Assembly (NCBI RefSeq): GCF_000195335.1
Contig: NC_015387.1
Span: forward strand, 1,422,001-1,486,000
DNA: 64,000 bases
Origin: Marinithermus hydrothermalis DSM 14884
GTDB taxonomy: Bacteria > Deinococcota > Deinococci > Deinococcales > Marinithermaceae
Reading direction: 5' to 3'
Shown: positions 37,767 through 46,511 of the stretch, one piece after another
How positions within the stretch are numbered: the stretch's first letter is position 1
How the letters are laid out: every line of letters begins with the position of its first letter
The notes under the pieces: generated by a model
Database searches by the model: none
Seen by the model: the letters and a program-made list of their open reading frames with translations, nothing else
Told to the model about the DNA's origin: nothing
Program-made: the position numbers and the translations under genes

Positions 37767-38803
37767 GGTTCGTCGTCACCGGCGGCGGCACCGGCGGGCA
37801 CATCTTCCCCGCGATCGCGGTCGGCGCGCGCCTCGCCGAACTCGGGCACGAGGTGCACTACGTAGGTAGCCGCACGGGCCTCGAGGCTCGCCTGGTCCCT
37901 AAGCACGGCCTCCGCTTCCACGGCCTCACGGCAGGCAAGTTCGACCGGACTGCCTTCCGGCCTGGAGAAGCGTTCAAGGTCATCCGGGGACTTCTCGAAG
38001 CCCGGTCCTTGCTTCGGGAGCTCCGGCCCGACGCGGTGCTGGCCACCGGGGGGTACGCCGCCTTCCCCTTCGCGTTCGTCGCCGCACGCGCCGGCGTGCC
38101 CCTCGTCGTGCACGAGCAAAACGCGCGCATGGGCCTCGCGAACCGCTGGCTCGCTCCCCACGCCCGGCGGCTCGCCCTCGCGATGCCGATCCCCAGCGCC
38201 CCCGCGAAGGCCGAGGTGGTGGGCCTGCCCGTGCGCGAGGTGCGGCACGACCCGCAAGAAGCACGCCACGCGCTAGGCCTCGAGCCGGACCGCCCCACCC
38301 TGCTCGTCTTGGGGGGCAGCCAGGGCTCCAAAGTCCTGAACGAAGCCCTGCCCGGCCTGCTCGAACCGTACCTCGAGACGTGGCAGGTCCTGCACCAGAC
38401 CGGGGAACGCTGGCTCGAGGAAACCCAAGGCCGCGTGCGGCACCCGCACTACCACCTGGCGGGGTTCGTGGACACCACCCTCGCCTGGGCCGCGGCTGAG
38501 ATCGCCATCACCCGCGCGGGAGCCATGACCCTAGCGGAAGCCGCCTACCACCGGGTGCCCCTCCTGCTGGTTCCCCTCCCCCCGGAGATCGACAGCGGCG
38601 CGCAGCGCGCCAACGCCCGTCTCTACCAAGAACGCGGCGCAGCGCGTATGCTGGACCAGGGAAACTGGGAGCGGTTTCACGACGCTCTAGCCCCGCTGCT
38701 CGACCCGGCCCGGCGGGCCGAGATGCGCCGGGCCCTGGCCACGCTAAGTCCCGAGGGGGCCGCCGACCGCACGGCCCGCCTCGTTCTGGAGGTTGTACGG
38801 TGA
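37763..38803 (+). CDS. murG: MurG, lipid II-forming GlcNAc transferase
   Basis: A 346-aa peripheral membrane GT-B glycosyltransferase that adds GlcNAc to lipid I. The N-terminus has VTGGGTGGHIFPAIAVG, then GLTAGKFDRT and VHEQNARMGLANRWLA. The UDP-GlcNAc site in the C-terminal domain contains LGGSQGSKVLNEALP and ITRAGAMTLAEAA. Normal length. It overlaps ftsW and murC by 4 nt each. Confidence 0.95.
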   Translation: MRFVVTGGGTGGHIFPAIAVGARLAELGHEVHYVGSRTGLEARLVPKHGLRFHGLTAGKFDRTAFRPGEAFKVIRGLLEARSLLRELRPDAVLATGGYAAFPFAFVAARAGVPLVVHEQNARMGLANRWLAPHARRLALAMPIPSAPAKAEVVGLPVREVRHDPQEARHALGLEPDRPTLLVLGGSQGSKVLNEALPGLLEPYLETWQVLHQTGERWLEETQGRVRHPHYHLAGFVDTTLAWAAAEIAITRAGAMTLAEAAYHRVPLLLVPLPPEIDSGAQRANARLYQERGAARMLDQGNWERFHDALAPLLDPARRAEMRRALATLSPEGAADRTARLVLEVVR

Positions 38804-40158
38804 AGCACTACCACTTCATGGGCATCTCCGGCGTAAGCATGAGCGCACTCGCTTGGTTGCTGCTGCGCAACGGGCATCGGGTCACCGGGTGCGACCTCGC
38901 CCCGTCCGAGCTCGCCTACCGCCTGGAAGGGGACGGGGCCCTGATCCTTAGGGGGCACAGCCCGGACCACCTCGAGGGCGTGGACGTCCTCGTGGCCTCG
39001 ACGGCGATCCCCGACCATCACCCCGAGCTCGCAGCGGCCCGGGCGCGGGGCATCCCGGTCCTGCGCCGCATCGAGCTGCTGGGGGAGATCCTCGCACGTG
39101 GACGCTCGATCGGCGTGACCGGCACCCACGGCAAAACCACCACGACCAGCATGCTAGGCGCCGCCTTCATCCGCGCGGGGAAAGACCCCATGGTCCTCGT
39201 CGGCGGCGAGGTCGCGGACCTCGGCGGCAACGCCCGGTACGGCGAGGGCCCCTACCGGATCGCCGAAGTAGACGAGTCCGACCCTCTCTTCCAACACCTC
39301 CAGGTCAACACCGCCCTCCTCACCAACCTCGAGGACGACCACGTAGCCGCGCCGGGCCAAACCCGCCAGAACTACCACGAGAGCTTCGAGGCCCTCATCC
39401 AAGCCACCCGCCGCTTCGCCCAGCGCGCTGGCCACGTGGTGTACAACGCGGACTGGCCCCTCCTCGAGGAGGTCACGGCCGGGCTCGAGCGCGTCGGGTT
39501 CGGCCTCGAGCACGGCGCGTTCCGCGCCGAAGCGGTGGACCTCTCCCCCGAAGGCAGCCGCTTTCGCGTCGTGTGGGACGGCACGGTGCTGGGGGAGGCG
39601 CGGCTTAGGGTGTTGGGACTCCACAACGTGATGAACGCGCTCGGCGTGATCGCCGTAAGCGCGCTCGAGGGGCTGGATCTGGAGGCCGTCTTCGCTGCGC
39701 TGGCCGAGTTTCGCGGCGCGCACCGGCGGTTCGAGCGCGTTGGGGAGATCAACGGGGCCTGGGTGGTGGACGATTACGCGCACCACCCGACGGAGGTCGC
39801 GGCCACCCTACAGGCCGCGCGCGCCACGGGCCGGCGGGTGCGGGTGGTGTTCCAACCGCACCGGTACCTCCGCACCCTACAGATGTGGGAGCGCTTCGCT
39901 GAAGCCCTCCAGCTCGCGGACGAAGCCGTGGTGCTCGAGGTGTACGCCGCGGGGGAAGCCCCGATCGAGGGGGTTTCGGGCCGCCTCATCGCAGAGCGGC
40001 TTCAGGCCCTAGGGCACCCGGCCCGGTTCATGGAGTGGGACGAGGCACAGGCCTACCTCACGGAAAGCGCCCGCGCGAACGACCTGATCCTCACGATGGG
40101 CGCGGGGGACGTGTGGCGGCTCGGGGTGGAGCTCGCCCGAACTGGGGAGGGCGCATGA
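38800..40158 (+). CDS. murC: UDP-MurNAc--L-alanine ligase
   Basis: A 452-aa Mur ligase adding L-Ala to UDP-MurNAc, the first step of the stem peptide. The N-terminus has HFMGISGVSMSALAWLLL. The ATP loop is the canonical GVTGTHGKTTTTSM. EVDESDPLFQ, LTNLEDDHV and the C-terminal VVDDYAHHPTEVAATLQA and VVFQPHRYLRT follow, all typical of MurC. It overlaps murG and murB by 4 nt. Confidence 0.95.
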   Translation: MKHYHFMGISGVSMSALAWLLLRNGHRVTGCDLAPSELAYRLEGDGALILRGHSPDHLEGVDVLVASTAIPDHHPELAAARARGIPVLRRIELLGEILARGRSIGVTGTHGKTTTTSMLGAAFIRAGKDPMVLVGGEVADLGGNARYGEGPYRIAEVDESDPLFQHLQVNTALLTNLEDDHVAAPGQTRQNYHESFEALIQATRRFAQRAGHVVYNADWPLLEEVTAGLERVGFGLEHGAFRAEAVDLSPEGSRFRVVWDGTVLGEARLRVLGLHNVMNALGVIAVSALEGLDLEAVFAALAEFRGAHRRFERVGEINGAWVVDDYAHHPTEVAATLQAARATGRRVRVVFQPHRYLRTLQMWERFAEALQLADEAVVLEVYAAGEAPIEGVSGRLIAERLQALGHPARFMEWDEAQAYLTESARANDLILTMGAGDVWRLGVELARTGEGA

Positions 40159-40991
40159 GGGTCGAAACCGTCCAGCTCAAAGGGTACACCACCCTGGGCG
40201 TGGGGGGACCAGCCGAGCTGTGGACGGTCGAGACCCCCGAGGACCTTAAGGAAGCCGCCCAAGCCCCGTACCGCGTCCTGGGGAACGGCTCGAACCTCCT
40301 GGTCTCCGACCAGGGGGTGCCGGAACGAGTGATCAAGCTCGGCGGGGTTTTCACCGCGTGGGACCTGAACCTCACCCCCCGAAACGGGGCGTACATCACC
40401 GGCTGGATCGGCGCAGGCGCGATGCTGCCCCTGCTGGTGCAAGAAGCTGCCCGCAAAGGGCTCTCAGGCCTCGAGGGCCTCCTCGGCATTCCCGCCACGG
40501 TCGGCGGCGCGGTGCGCATGAACGCGGGCACGCGTTACGGGGAGATCGCGGATGCCCTCGAGGTCGTCGAGGTGTTCCACGACGGCCAGCTCCGCCACTA
40601 CCGGCCGGAGGAGCTGGGTTTCGCGTACCGCACGAGCCACCTGCCTCCCGGCGGGATCGTGACCCGCGTCCGGTTCCGCCTCACCCCATCCACGCCCAAG
40701 GCCGTGCGGGAAAAGATGGCCCTCGTGGACCAAGCGCGCAAGGGACAACCCAAAAAGAAAAGCGCGGGGTGCGCCTTCAAGAACCCTCCGGGGGACTCAG
40801 CAGGCCGCCTCATCGACGTGCACGGCCTCAAGGGCCTGCGCGAAGGGCAAGCCATGGTGAGCCTGGAGCACGGAAACTTCATCGTGAACCTGGGCGGGGC
40901 CACGGCGCGGGACGTGTGGCGGCTCGTGCAGCGGATCCGGAGCGTGATCCCCCTCGAGCTGGAGTGGGAGGTCTGGGGGGTGATCGAATGA
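40155..40991 (+). CDS. murB: UDP-N-acetylenolpyruvoylglucosamine reductase
   Basis: A 278-aa FAD enzyme that reduces UDP-GlcNAc-enolpyruvate to UDP-MurNAc with NADPH. Motifs: YTTLGVGGPAEL, RVLGNGSNLLVSDQG (FAD contact), LSGLEGLLGIPATVGGAVRMNAG, and the C-terminal KKKSAGCAFKNPPGDSAGRLID with the proton-donor Ser/Cys region. The length fits the short type II MurB. The ATG at 40155 gives a 4-nt overlap with murC; longer in-frame starts lie inside murC. Confidence 0.95.
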   Translation: MRVETVQLKGYTTLGVGGPAELWTVETPEDLKEAAQAPYRVLGNGSNLLVSDQGVPERVIKLGGVFTAWDLNLTPRNGAYITGWIGAGAMLPLLVQEAARKGLSGLEGLLGIPATVGGAVRMNAGTRYGEIADALEVVEVFHDGQLRHYRPEELGFAYRTSHLPPGGIVTRVRFRLTPSTPKAVREKMALVDQARKGQPKKKSAGCAFKNPPGDSAGRLIDVHGLKGLREGQAMVSLEHGNFIVNLGGATARDVWRLVQRIRSVIPLELEWEVWGVIE

Positions 40992-41578
40992 GCCGTTTGT
41001 TGGTGGCCGTTCTTGCCCTGGCCACGGCGTACGTGGCGAGCCTGGTCGTCCTGCCCATCGAGAAGGTAGAGGTGGTGGGGACCGCGCACCTCACGAAACC
41101 CGAGGTGCAGCGCCTAACGGGGTTGTATCCCGGGGAGTCCTGGTTGTGGGCGACCTCCTTCAAGCTCCGCGCGTTGCGCGCCGATCCGTGGGTCAAAGCT
41201 GCGCGGATCGAACGCCCGGCCCTCGGCGTGGTCCGGGTAGTGGTCACGGAACGGGTACCCGTCGCCACGCTGGTGCGGGGAAAGGAAGAACGGTTGGGCC
41301 TCGCAGGGGACGGAACCGTCCTCCCCGGGGCTCCCCGCGTAGGGCCGGAAATCCAAGGGTTCGGGCCCGACCGAACCCGAGAAGCCCTGGAGATCGTCCG
41401 GCTCTTCCCCGACGCGACCTCAATTCACTACACCCCGGCGGGGTTTAGCGTAAACTGGCAGGGAAGGAAGCTTTGGGCTCCCGACGCCCGAAGCTTGCGG
41501 GCCGTCGCGGACCGTGCAAGAATGAGCGCGAGCACCGAGTACTACGCGTACACTTGGGGGGTGAGCCTTCGCCGATGA
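40988..41578 (+). CDS. ftsQ: FtsQ/DivIB-type division protein (POTRA domain)
   Basis: A 196-aa bitopic protein: one N-terminal membrane helix (residues 4-21), then a POTRA domain beginning VEVVGTAHLTKPEVQRLTG and containing PWVKAARIERPALG and VRVVVTERVPVATL, followed by a beta domain. FtsQ bridges early and late septal proteins. Shorter than E. coli FtsQ (276 aa). It overlaps murB and ftsA by 4 nt. Confidence 0.9.
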   Translation: MSRLLVAVLALATAYVASLVVLPIEKVEVVGTAHLTKPEVQRLTGLYPGESWLWATSFKLRALRADPWVKAARIERPALGVVRVVVTERVPVATLVRGKEERLGLAGDGTVLPGAPRVGPEIQGFGPDRTREALEIVRLFPDATSIHYTPAGFSVNWQGRKLWAPDARSLRAVADRARMSASTEYYAYTWGVSLRR

Positions 41579-42822
41579 GTGAGCGGATCATCGTTGGACT
41601 GGACGTCGGGACCACAAAGGTGTGCACCGTGATCGGCGAACTAGCCTCGGACGGCGTTCTAGACATCATCGGGGAAGGCACCGTCCCCTCCCAAGGCTTA
41701 AAGCGCGGCGTCGTCGTGAACCTGGAACGCACCACCGAGGCCATCCGCGCGAGCGTGCGGGCCGCCGAACGGGTCGCGGGCGTACCCGCCGAGCGCGTCT
41801 ACGTAGGCGTAGCCGGCGCGCACATCCGCAGCGTCACCAGCCACGGCCTCGCCGCGATCCGCCGCGGGCACAGCATCACCCCCGCCGACGTCGAACGCGC
41901 GATCGAGCAAGCCAAAGCCTTCCCCTTCGAAGGAGACCACGAACTCATTCACGCTTTGCCGCTCGAGTACCGCGTGGACGGACAGGAAGGCATCCGAGAC
42001 CCCGTAGGAATGGCCGGGGTACGCCTCGAGGTGGACGTGCACCTTGTGGCGGGCGGCAAAGGGCCTTTAGCGAACCTGCGCCGCGCGGTCGAGGCCGCCG
42101 GCCTCGGTGTGCAGGGTCTGGTACTGCAATCGTACGCCTCGGGCCTTTCTGTGCTGAGCCCCGAGGAGCTAGGCATGACCGTGATGCTGGTCGATATCGG
42201 GGGCGGCACGACCGACGTCGCGGTCTTCCGGGGGGGGCGCCTCGCGCACTCCGCCGTCGTGCCGCTCGGCGGCGACCACATCACCGGGGATATCGCGCAG
42301 CTCCTCAAGATTCCCTTCGAGGAAGCCGAGCGCGTCAAGAAAAAGTACGGCGCGGCCCTCCCCGAACTCGCGGATCCCGACCTCGTTCTCGAGATCAACC
42401 ACGAGGGTAACCCCATGGGCGGGATTCCCGCCCCTGAACTAGCTCGCATCATCCGTCCTCGTGTACGCGAGATCCTGCACCTGGCGCGCTCGAGCGTGGA
42501 CGAGGTGCTGGGGCCGCTCGAGGTTTCCGTGAGTAAGGTGGTCCTAACCGGCGGGGCTGCCTTGATGCGCGGCATCGAGGAGCTCGCCCGCAAGCAATAC
42601 AACCTGCCCGTGCGGTTGGGCCGTCCCGGCGGCATCTCCGGCCTTACGGACGTGGTTTCTTCCCCCGCCCACGCAACCGCGGTGGGACTCGTGCGGTTCG
42701 GGGCGCTCGAGGATACCGTCGCCGGGGAAGCACCTCTGCCGACACGGCCTAAACGCTCGCGCGACACCCAGGAAACCAACCTATGGGAGCGGATCAAGGG
42801 TATCTTTAAGGACTTTTTCTGA
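41575..42822 (+). CDS. ftsA: FtsA, actin-like FtsZ membrane tether
   Basis: A 415-aa actin-fold ATPase that anchors FtsZ filaments to the membrane and recruits septal enzymes. Phosphate 1 motif: IIVGLDVGTTKVCTVIGE. Phosphate 2: VMLVDIGGGTTDVAVF. Adenosine motif: VVLTGGAALMRGIEEL. The 1C domain follows the first subdomain, and the C-terminus NLWERIKGIFKDFF is an amphipathic membrane-targeting helix. It overlaps ftsQ by 4 nt, with 9 nt and the site GAGGAGGGA before ftsZ. Confidence 0.96.
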   Translation: MSERIIVGLDVGTTKVCTVIGELASDGVLDIIGEGTVPSQGLKRGVVVNLERTTEAIRASVRAAERVAGVPAERVYVGVAGAHIRSVTSHGLAAIRRGHSITPADVERAIEQAKAFPFEGDHELIHALPLEYRVDGQEGIRDPVGMAGVRLEVDVHLVAGGKGPLANLRRAVEAAGLGVQGLVLQSYASGLSVLSPEELGMTVMLVDIGGGTTDVAVFRGGRLAHSAVVPLGGDHITGDIAQLLKIPFEEAERVKKKYGAALPELADPDLVLEINHEGNPMGGIPAPELARIIRPRVREILHLARSSVDEVLGPLEVSVSKVVLTGGAALMRGIEELARKQYNLPVRLGRPGGISGLTDVVSSPAHATAVGLVRFGALEDTVAGEAPLPTRPKRSRDTQETNLWERIKGIFKDFF

Positions 42823-42831
42823 GGAGGGACG

Positions 42832-43902
42832 ATGGAGGGGGCTGTTATCAAAGTTATCGGGTTAGGCGGAGCGGGCAACAACGCGGTCAACCGCATGATC
42901 GAGTCCGGACTTTCCGGCGTGGAGTTCATCGCCGCCAACACCGACGCGCAAGTGCTGGCGCGGTCCCTTGCGGACATCCGCATCCAGATCGGGGATAAGC
43001 TCACGCGGGGCCTGGGGGCTGGAGCGAACCCCGAGATCGGAGAGCGGGCCGCTGAGGAGAACCGCGACCTGATCGCGGAGCACCTGGAGGGGGCCGACCT
43101 GGTCTTCATCACCGCCGGCATGGGGGGCGGCACCGGAACCGGGAGCGCGCCCGTCGTGGCCGAGATCGCTCGCGACCTCGGCGCCCTCACGATCGCGGTC
43201 GTCACCCGCCCCTTCTCCTTCGAGGGTCCCAAGCGGCTCCGGGTCGCCGAGGAAGGCATCAAGAAGCTCAAGGACCGCGTGGACGCCATGGTCGTGGTGA
43301 ACAACGACCGGCTGCTGTCCGCGGTGGACAAGAAAATGACCCTCAAGGACGCGTTCTTGATCGCGGACCGCGTCCTGTACCACGGCGTGAAGGGCATCAC
43401 CGACGTGATCAACCTCCCTGGCCTCATCAACGTGGACTTCGCCGACGTGCGCACCATGCTTTCCGGCGCGGGACAGGTCCTGATGGGGATCGGCGCGGGA
43501 CGCGGCGAGAACCGCGTCGCGCAGGCCGCGCAATCCGCGATCTCGAGCCCGCTCCTGGACCGCACGATCGAGGGGGCGCGCCGGTTGCTGGTGAACGTCG
43601 TGGGTTCCGAGGAACTTAGCCTGATGGAAGCTTCGGAGGTGGTCGAGCACGTCCGGGAAGCTACGGGTTTCGAAGACGTGGATATCCTGTATGGAGTGAC
43701 CTATGACGAGCGCGCGGCGGACGAACTGCGCGTCATCTTGATCGCTGCGGGCTTCAACGAGCCTCAGGTTTCAGTCTACCCCTCGGACACCTCTCGCATC
43801 ATGGACTTCGCCCCCCAGGGAACGATCGATCCTACCAATTACGAGATCCCCGCTTTTATCCGCTACGGCGACGGCGATTACCCTCCTAAACGCGGAAACT
43901 AA
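42832..43902 (+). CDS. ftsZ: FtsZ, tubulin-like division GTPase
   Basis: A 356-aa GTPase forming the division ring. The N-terminus has [17 protein letters not shown]. The tubulin signature is [12 protein letters not shown]. The T7 loop contains [15 protein letters not shown] short linker leads to the C-terminal peptide [10 protein letters not shown], which binds FtsA and other partners; the linker is only about 15 residues, short for bacteria. A strong ribosome site (GAGGAGGGA) precedes the ATG. Last gene of the dcw operon, closed by an intrinsic terminator. Confidence 0.97.
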   Translation: MEGAVIKVIGLGGAGNNAVNRMIESGLSGVEFIAANTDAQVLARSLADIRIQIGDKLTRGLGAGANPEIGERAAEENRDLIAEHLEGADLVFITAGMGGGTGTGSAPVVAEIARDLGALTIAVVTRPFSFEGPKRLRVAEEGIKKLKDRVDAMVVVNNDRLLSAVDKKMTLKDAFLIADRVLYHGVKGITDVINLPGLINVDFADVRTMLSGAGQVLMGIGAGRGENRVAQAAQSAISSPLLDRTIEGARRLLVNVVGSEELSLMEASEVVEHVREATGFEDVDILYGVTYDERAADELRVILIAAGFNEPQVSVYPSDTSRIMDFAPQGTIDPTNYEIPAFIRYGDGDYPPKRGN

Positions 43903-43921
43903 GCTACTGCTCCTTTTTAGG

Positions 43922-43953
43922 CCCCACCGCAGCGAAAACCGCGGTGGGGTTTT
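43922..43953 (+). terminator. terminator of the dcw operon
   Basis: CCCCACCGC / GCGGTGGGG, a 9-bp stem with a 10-nt loop, followed by TTTT. It lies 20 nt after ftsZ and 20 nt before the CRISPR array. Confidence 0.85.
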
Positions 43954-43973
43954 AAGTGTTGTTGAAGGAAGGG

Positions 43974-45823
43974 ATTTCAAATCCCAGAAGGAACGGTGAA
44001 AACGAGACACGCGGGGTGTTTGTTCTATACTCGAGGTGTCCCGTTTCAAATCCCAGAAGGAACGGTGAAAACAGAGTTCGCGAAAGCGGTCCTTGAAGAG
44101 CTCGAGGAGTTTCAAATCCCAGAAGGAACGGTGAAAACCTCCTTAGCGCGGTGAGCGGTGAGCGCCCCCCGCGCGAAGTTTCAAATCCCAGAAGGAACGG
44201 TGAAAACCTCCTTAGCGCGGTGAGCGGTGAGCGCCCCCCGCGCGAAGTTTCAAATCCCAGAAGGAACGGTGAAAACCCCGGAAATGCTGATCACGAGCAG
44301 GCGGCACCCCGTCACGTTTCAAATCCCAGAAGGAACGGTGAAAACCTGCACAAGGGCATGGCAGGGGGGGCGGACGTATTGGCGTTTCAAATCCCAGAAG
44401 GAACGGTGAAAACCGCGGCCAGCGCCTCGCCGACGCCGAGCATGTCCAGGAGTTTCAAATCCCAGAAGGAACGGTGAAAACCTGCCCGCAACGGGTTCCA
44501 ACCTCCGCGCCGCCGCTTCATGTTTCAAATCCCAGAAGGAACGGTGAAAACCCGGGCGCGGCGTGAGGCGGATATGTGGGCCAGGGAGGTTTCAAATCCC
44601 AGAAGGAACGGTGAAAACCTGCGGATCGTGATCGGTGTGGGCTACGTGGGAGCGGGTTTCAAATCCCAGAAGGAACGGTGAAAACCCCCGAGAGCCCGAG
44701 CCCGTTCCAGCGCTTCATTGACGTTTCAAATCCCAGAAGGAACGGTGAAAACCGAAAGAACTCCCGCTCCCGGAACTCCGGGAGCGATATTTCAAATCCC
44801 AGAAGGAACGGTGAAAACCGGTTTTCCGGTTAGGGGTTGTTCCTGTGTTTGGATGTTTCAAATCCCAGAAGGAACGGTGAAAACTAGTAACTCCAGGATC
44901 ACATACCACGGAATGATTCGTTTCAAATCCCAGAAGGAACGGTGAAAACCTCCGTGCTATCTCTGTTTTTGGCCTCCCCTCCCCTGTTTCAAATCCCAGA
45001 AGGAACGGTGAAAACCCCCCCGCCCAATCCGGATCACGAAACTGCACTCGGGATTTCAAATCCCAGAAGGAACGGTGAAAACCGTGCTCGACAACCTAGC
45101 CAAAGCCTACGGGGTAGCGGTTTCAAATCCCAGAAGGAACGGTGAAAACCTTCATCTTGTCCCCCCTACGGCGTTCTTGAGGTTTACTTTCAAATCCCAG
45201 AAGGAACGGTGAAAACCGGGCCGCCTGAGGGTAGGCCTCCTCAATGATCTCGTCGAGTTTCAAATCCCAGAAGGAACGGTGAAAACCTGTTTCAGTTTGT
45301 ATACCCCCCGGAAAAATGATGAGGTTTCAAATCCCAGAAGGAACGGTGAAAACCGACGCGATGCGCCCCAGGAGTTCACCGGCTTTTTCGCTTTCAAATC
45401 CCAGAAGGAACGGTGAAAACCCGGAACGCGCGCGCGACGCCTGAGCCCCGAGGAGCGCTTTCAAATCCCAGAAGGAACGGTGAAAACCGCTTGGTCTATT
45501 TATTCATCCGTGGGGGCCAGGACGATTTCAAATCCCAGAAGGAACGGTGAAAACCTGCAGAAGACCTGATGGAGCGGCTCGGCCGCCTGAATTTCAAATC
45601 CCAGAAGGAACGGTGAAAACCAGGAGGTTTGAGGTGGCCCAGGATCTGGAGAAACTCTATTTCAAATCCCAGAAGGAACGGTGAAAACCCAAACCCAGAC
45701 GACGGGAGTGGTGCACGTGGAAAAGTTTCAAATCCCAGAAGGAACGGTGAAAACCGGGGACGTCATCGAGATCCGCAGGGGCGGCAGCTGGAATTTCAAA
45801 TCCCAGAAGGAACGGTGAAAACC
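43974..45823 (-). CRISPR. CRISPR array, 28 repeats, 27 spacers
   Basis: A 29-nt core (plus strand: begins TTTCAAATCC, ends GGTGAAAAC) occurs 28 times without a mismatch, first at 43975, last at 45794, period 65-70 nt; spacers are 35-41 nt. On the minus strand the repeat begins GTTTTCACCG and ends GATTTGAAA, close to the ATTGAAA(C/G) 3' handle of type I-B and III arrays, and the AT-rich leader lies to the right, so the array is read leftward. The base after GAAA varies (C 18, T 7, G 3). The repeats at 44110 and 44179 carry identical spacers. No cas genes are in the window. Small open frames inside the array are repeat artefacts. Confidence 0.97.
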
Positions 45824-46076
45824 CCATAACATCCCCTACAGAAGGGCTCTCGTGGATTTGCGTCTTTGTTGTCAAAGAGCAACCCAGAATACAATCTGGG
45901 AAAGAATGCGCGATAAGAAAGGGCTGTGTTGAGAGCGCGTTGCTTGCATCAACCTACCGGGATTATAGCACGACCGGAGGTAGAAAAATTTTATACCAAG
46001 TCAAAATATCCGCGTAGCGTCTCCCCTACTCCTGATCCAAACCCCACACATCAAGCAGCGAACCCCGGAAGAAAAA
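45824..46076 (-). promoter_or_regulatory. CRISPR leader with promoter
   Basis: This 253-nt stretch has no gene and is clearly richer in A and T than its surroundings. On the minus strand a TATAAT box (45962-45967) would start the precursor CRISPR RNA near 45955, about 130 nt before the first repeat. Two small hairpins follow: TCTTTG / CAAAGA at 45863-45878 and CCCAGA / TCTGGG at 45883-45900. They may be contacts for integration proteins. Confidence 0.65.
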
Positions 46077-46445
46077 TCAGCTCGAGCCTTCAAGATGCAT
46101 GCGCACCGCGGCAAGCAACCCCTCCCGCGAAAAGGGTTTAGTGATCAATCCGGCCGCGCCGAGGTCTAGGGCCCGCCGTTCGTCTTCCACGTGCCCGCGG
46201 GCGGTCAGCACGAGGACCGGGGGAACGCTTTTTCCACGCAGCGCCTCTAGCAAACCAAACCCGTCCAGTTCCGGCATGGCGAGGTCGGTGATGATCAAGT
46301 GCACCTCGGTGCCGCGCTCGAGGCAGTCCAGGGCTTCGCGTCCGTTCCGCGCCACGAGTACCTCGTACCCATCACGGACGAGTAGGTTGCGTACCAGGTG
46401 CCCCACGAACGGTTCATCGTCCACCAATAACACACGTTTCCCCAT
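46077..46445 (-). CDS. receiver-only response regulator
   Basis: A 122-aa stand-alone CheY-like receiver. The acidic pocket is VDDEP, the phosphoacceptor Asp54 lies in IITDLAMPELDG, the Thr in LVLTARG and the Lys in LITKPFS. There is no output domain, so it must act through protein partners or phosphorelay. No kinase is adjacent. It follows the metallophosphoesterase gene on the same strand by 66 nt and ends where the CRISPR leader begins. Confidence 0.9.
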   Translation of the reverse strand: MGKRVLLVDDEPFVGHLVRNLLVRDGYEVLVARNGREALDCLERGTEVHLIITDLAMPELDGFGLLEALRGKSVPPVLVLTARGHVEDERRALDLGAAGLITKPFSREGLLAAVRMHLEGSS

Positions 46446-46511
46446 GGCTTTACCCTTCCCGTGAAGATCCCGGTAAGGAGTGTACTGTGGTCGGGAAGGC
46501 GAGGCCTACCC

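Noticed and set aside
41949-43565. 538-codon minus-strand frame spanning ftsA and ftsZ
   Set aside because: It crosses two well-supported genes and is Ser/Arg/Pro-rich, as expected of an antisense frame.
43974-44003. Perfect palindrome GGGATTT-C-AAATCCC at the first repeat as an attachment site
   Set aside because: It arises from the chance GGGA before the first repeat; other repeats lack it and no integrase is nearby.
44151-45145. Small open frames with repeated FQIPEGTVKT or FHRSFWDLK units
   Set aside because: These are translations of the CRISPR repeat, not repeat proteins.
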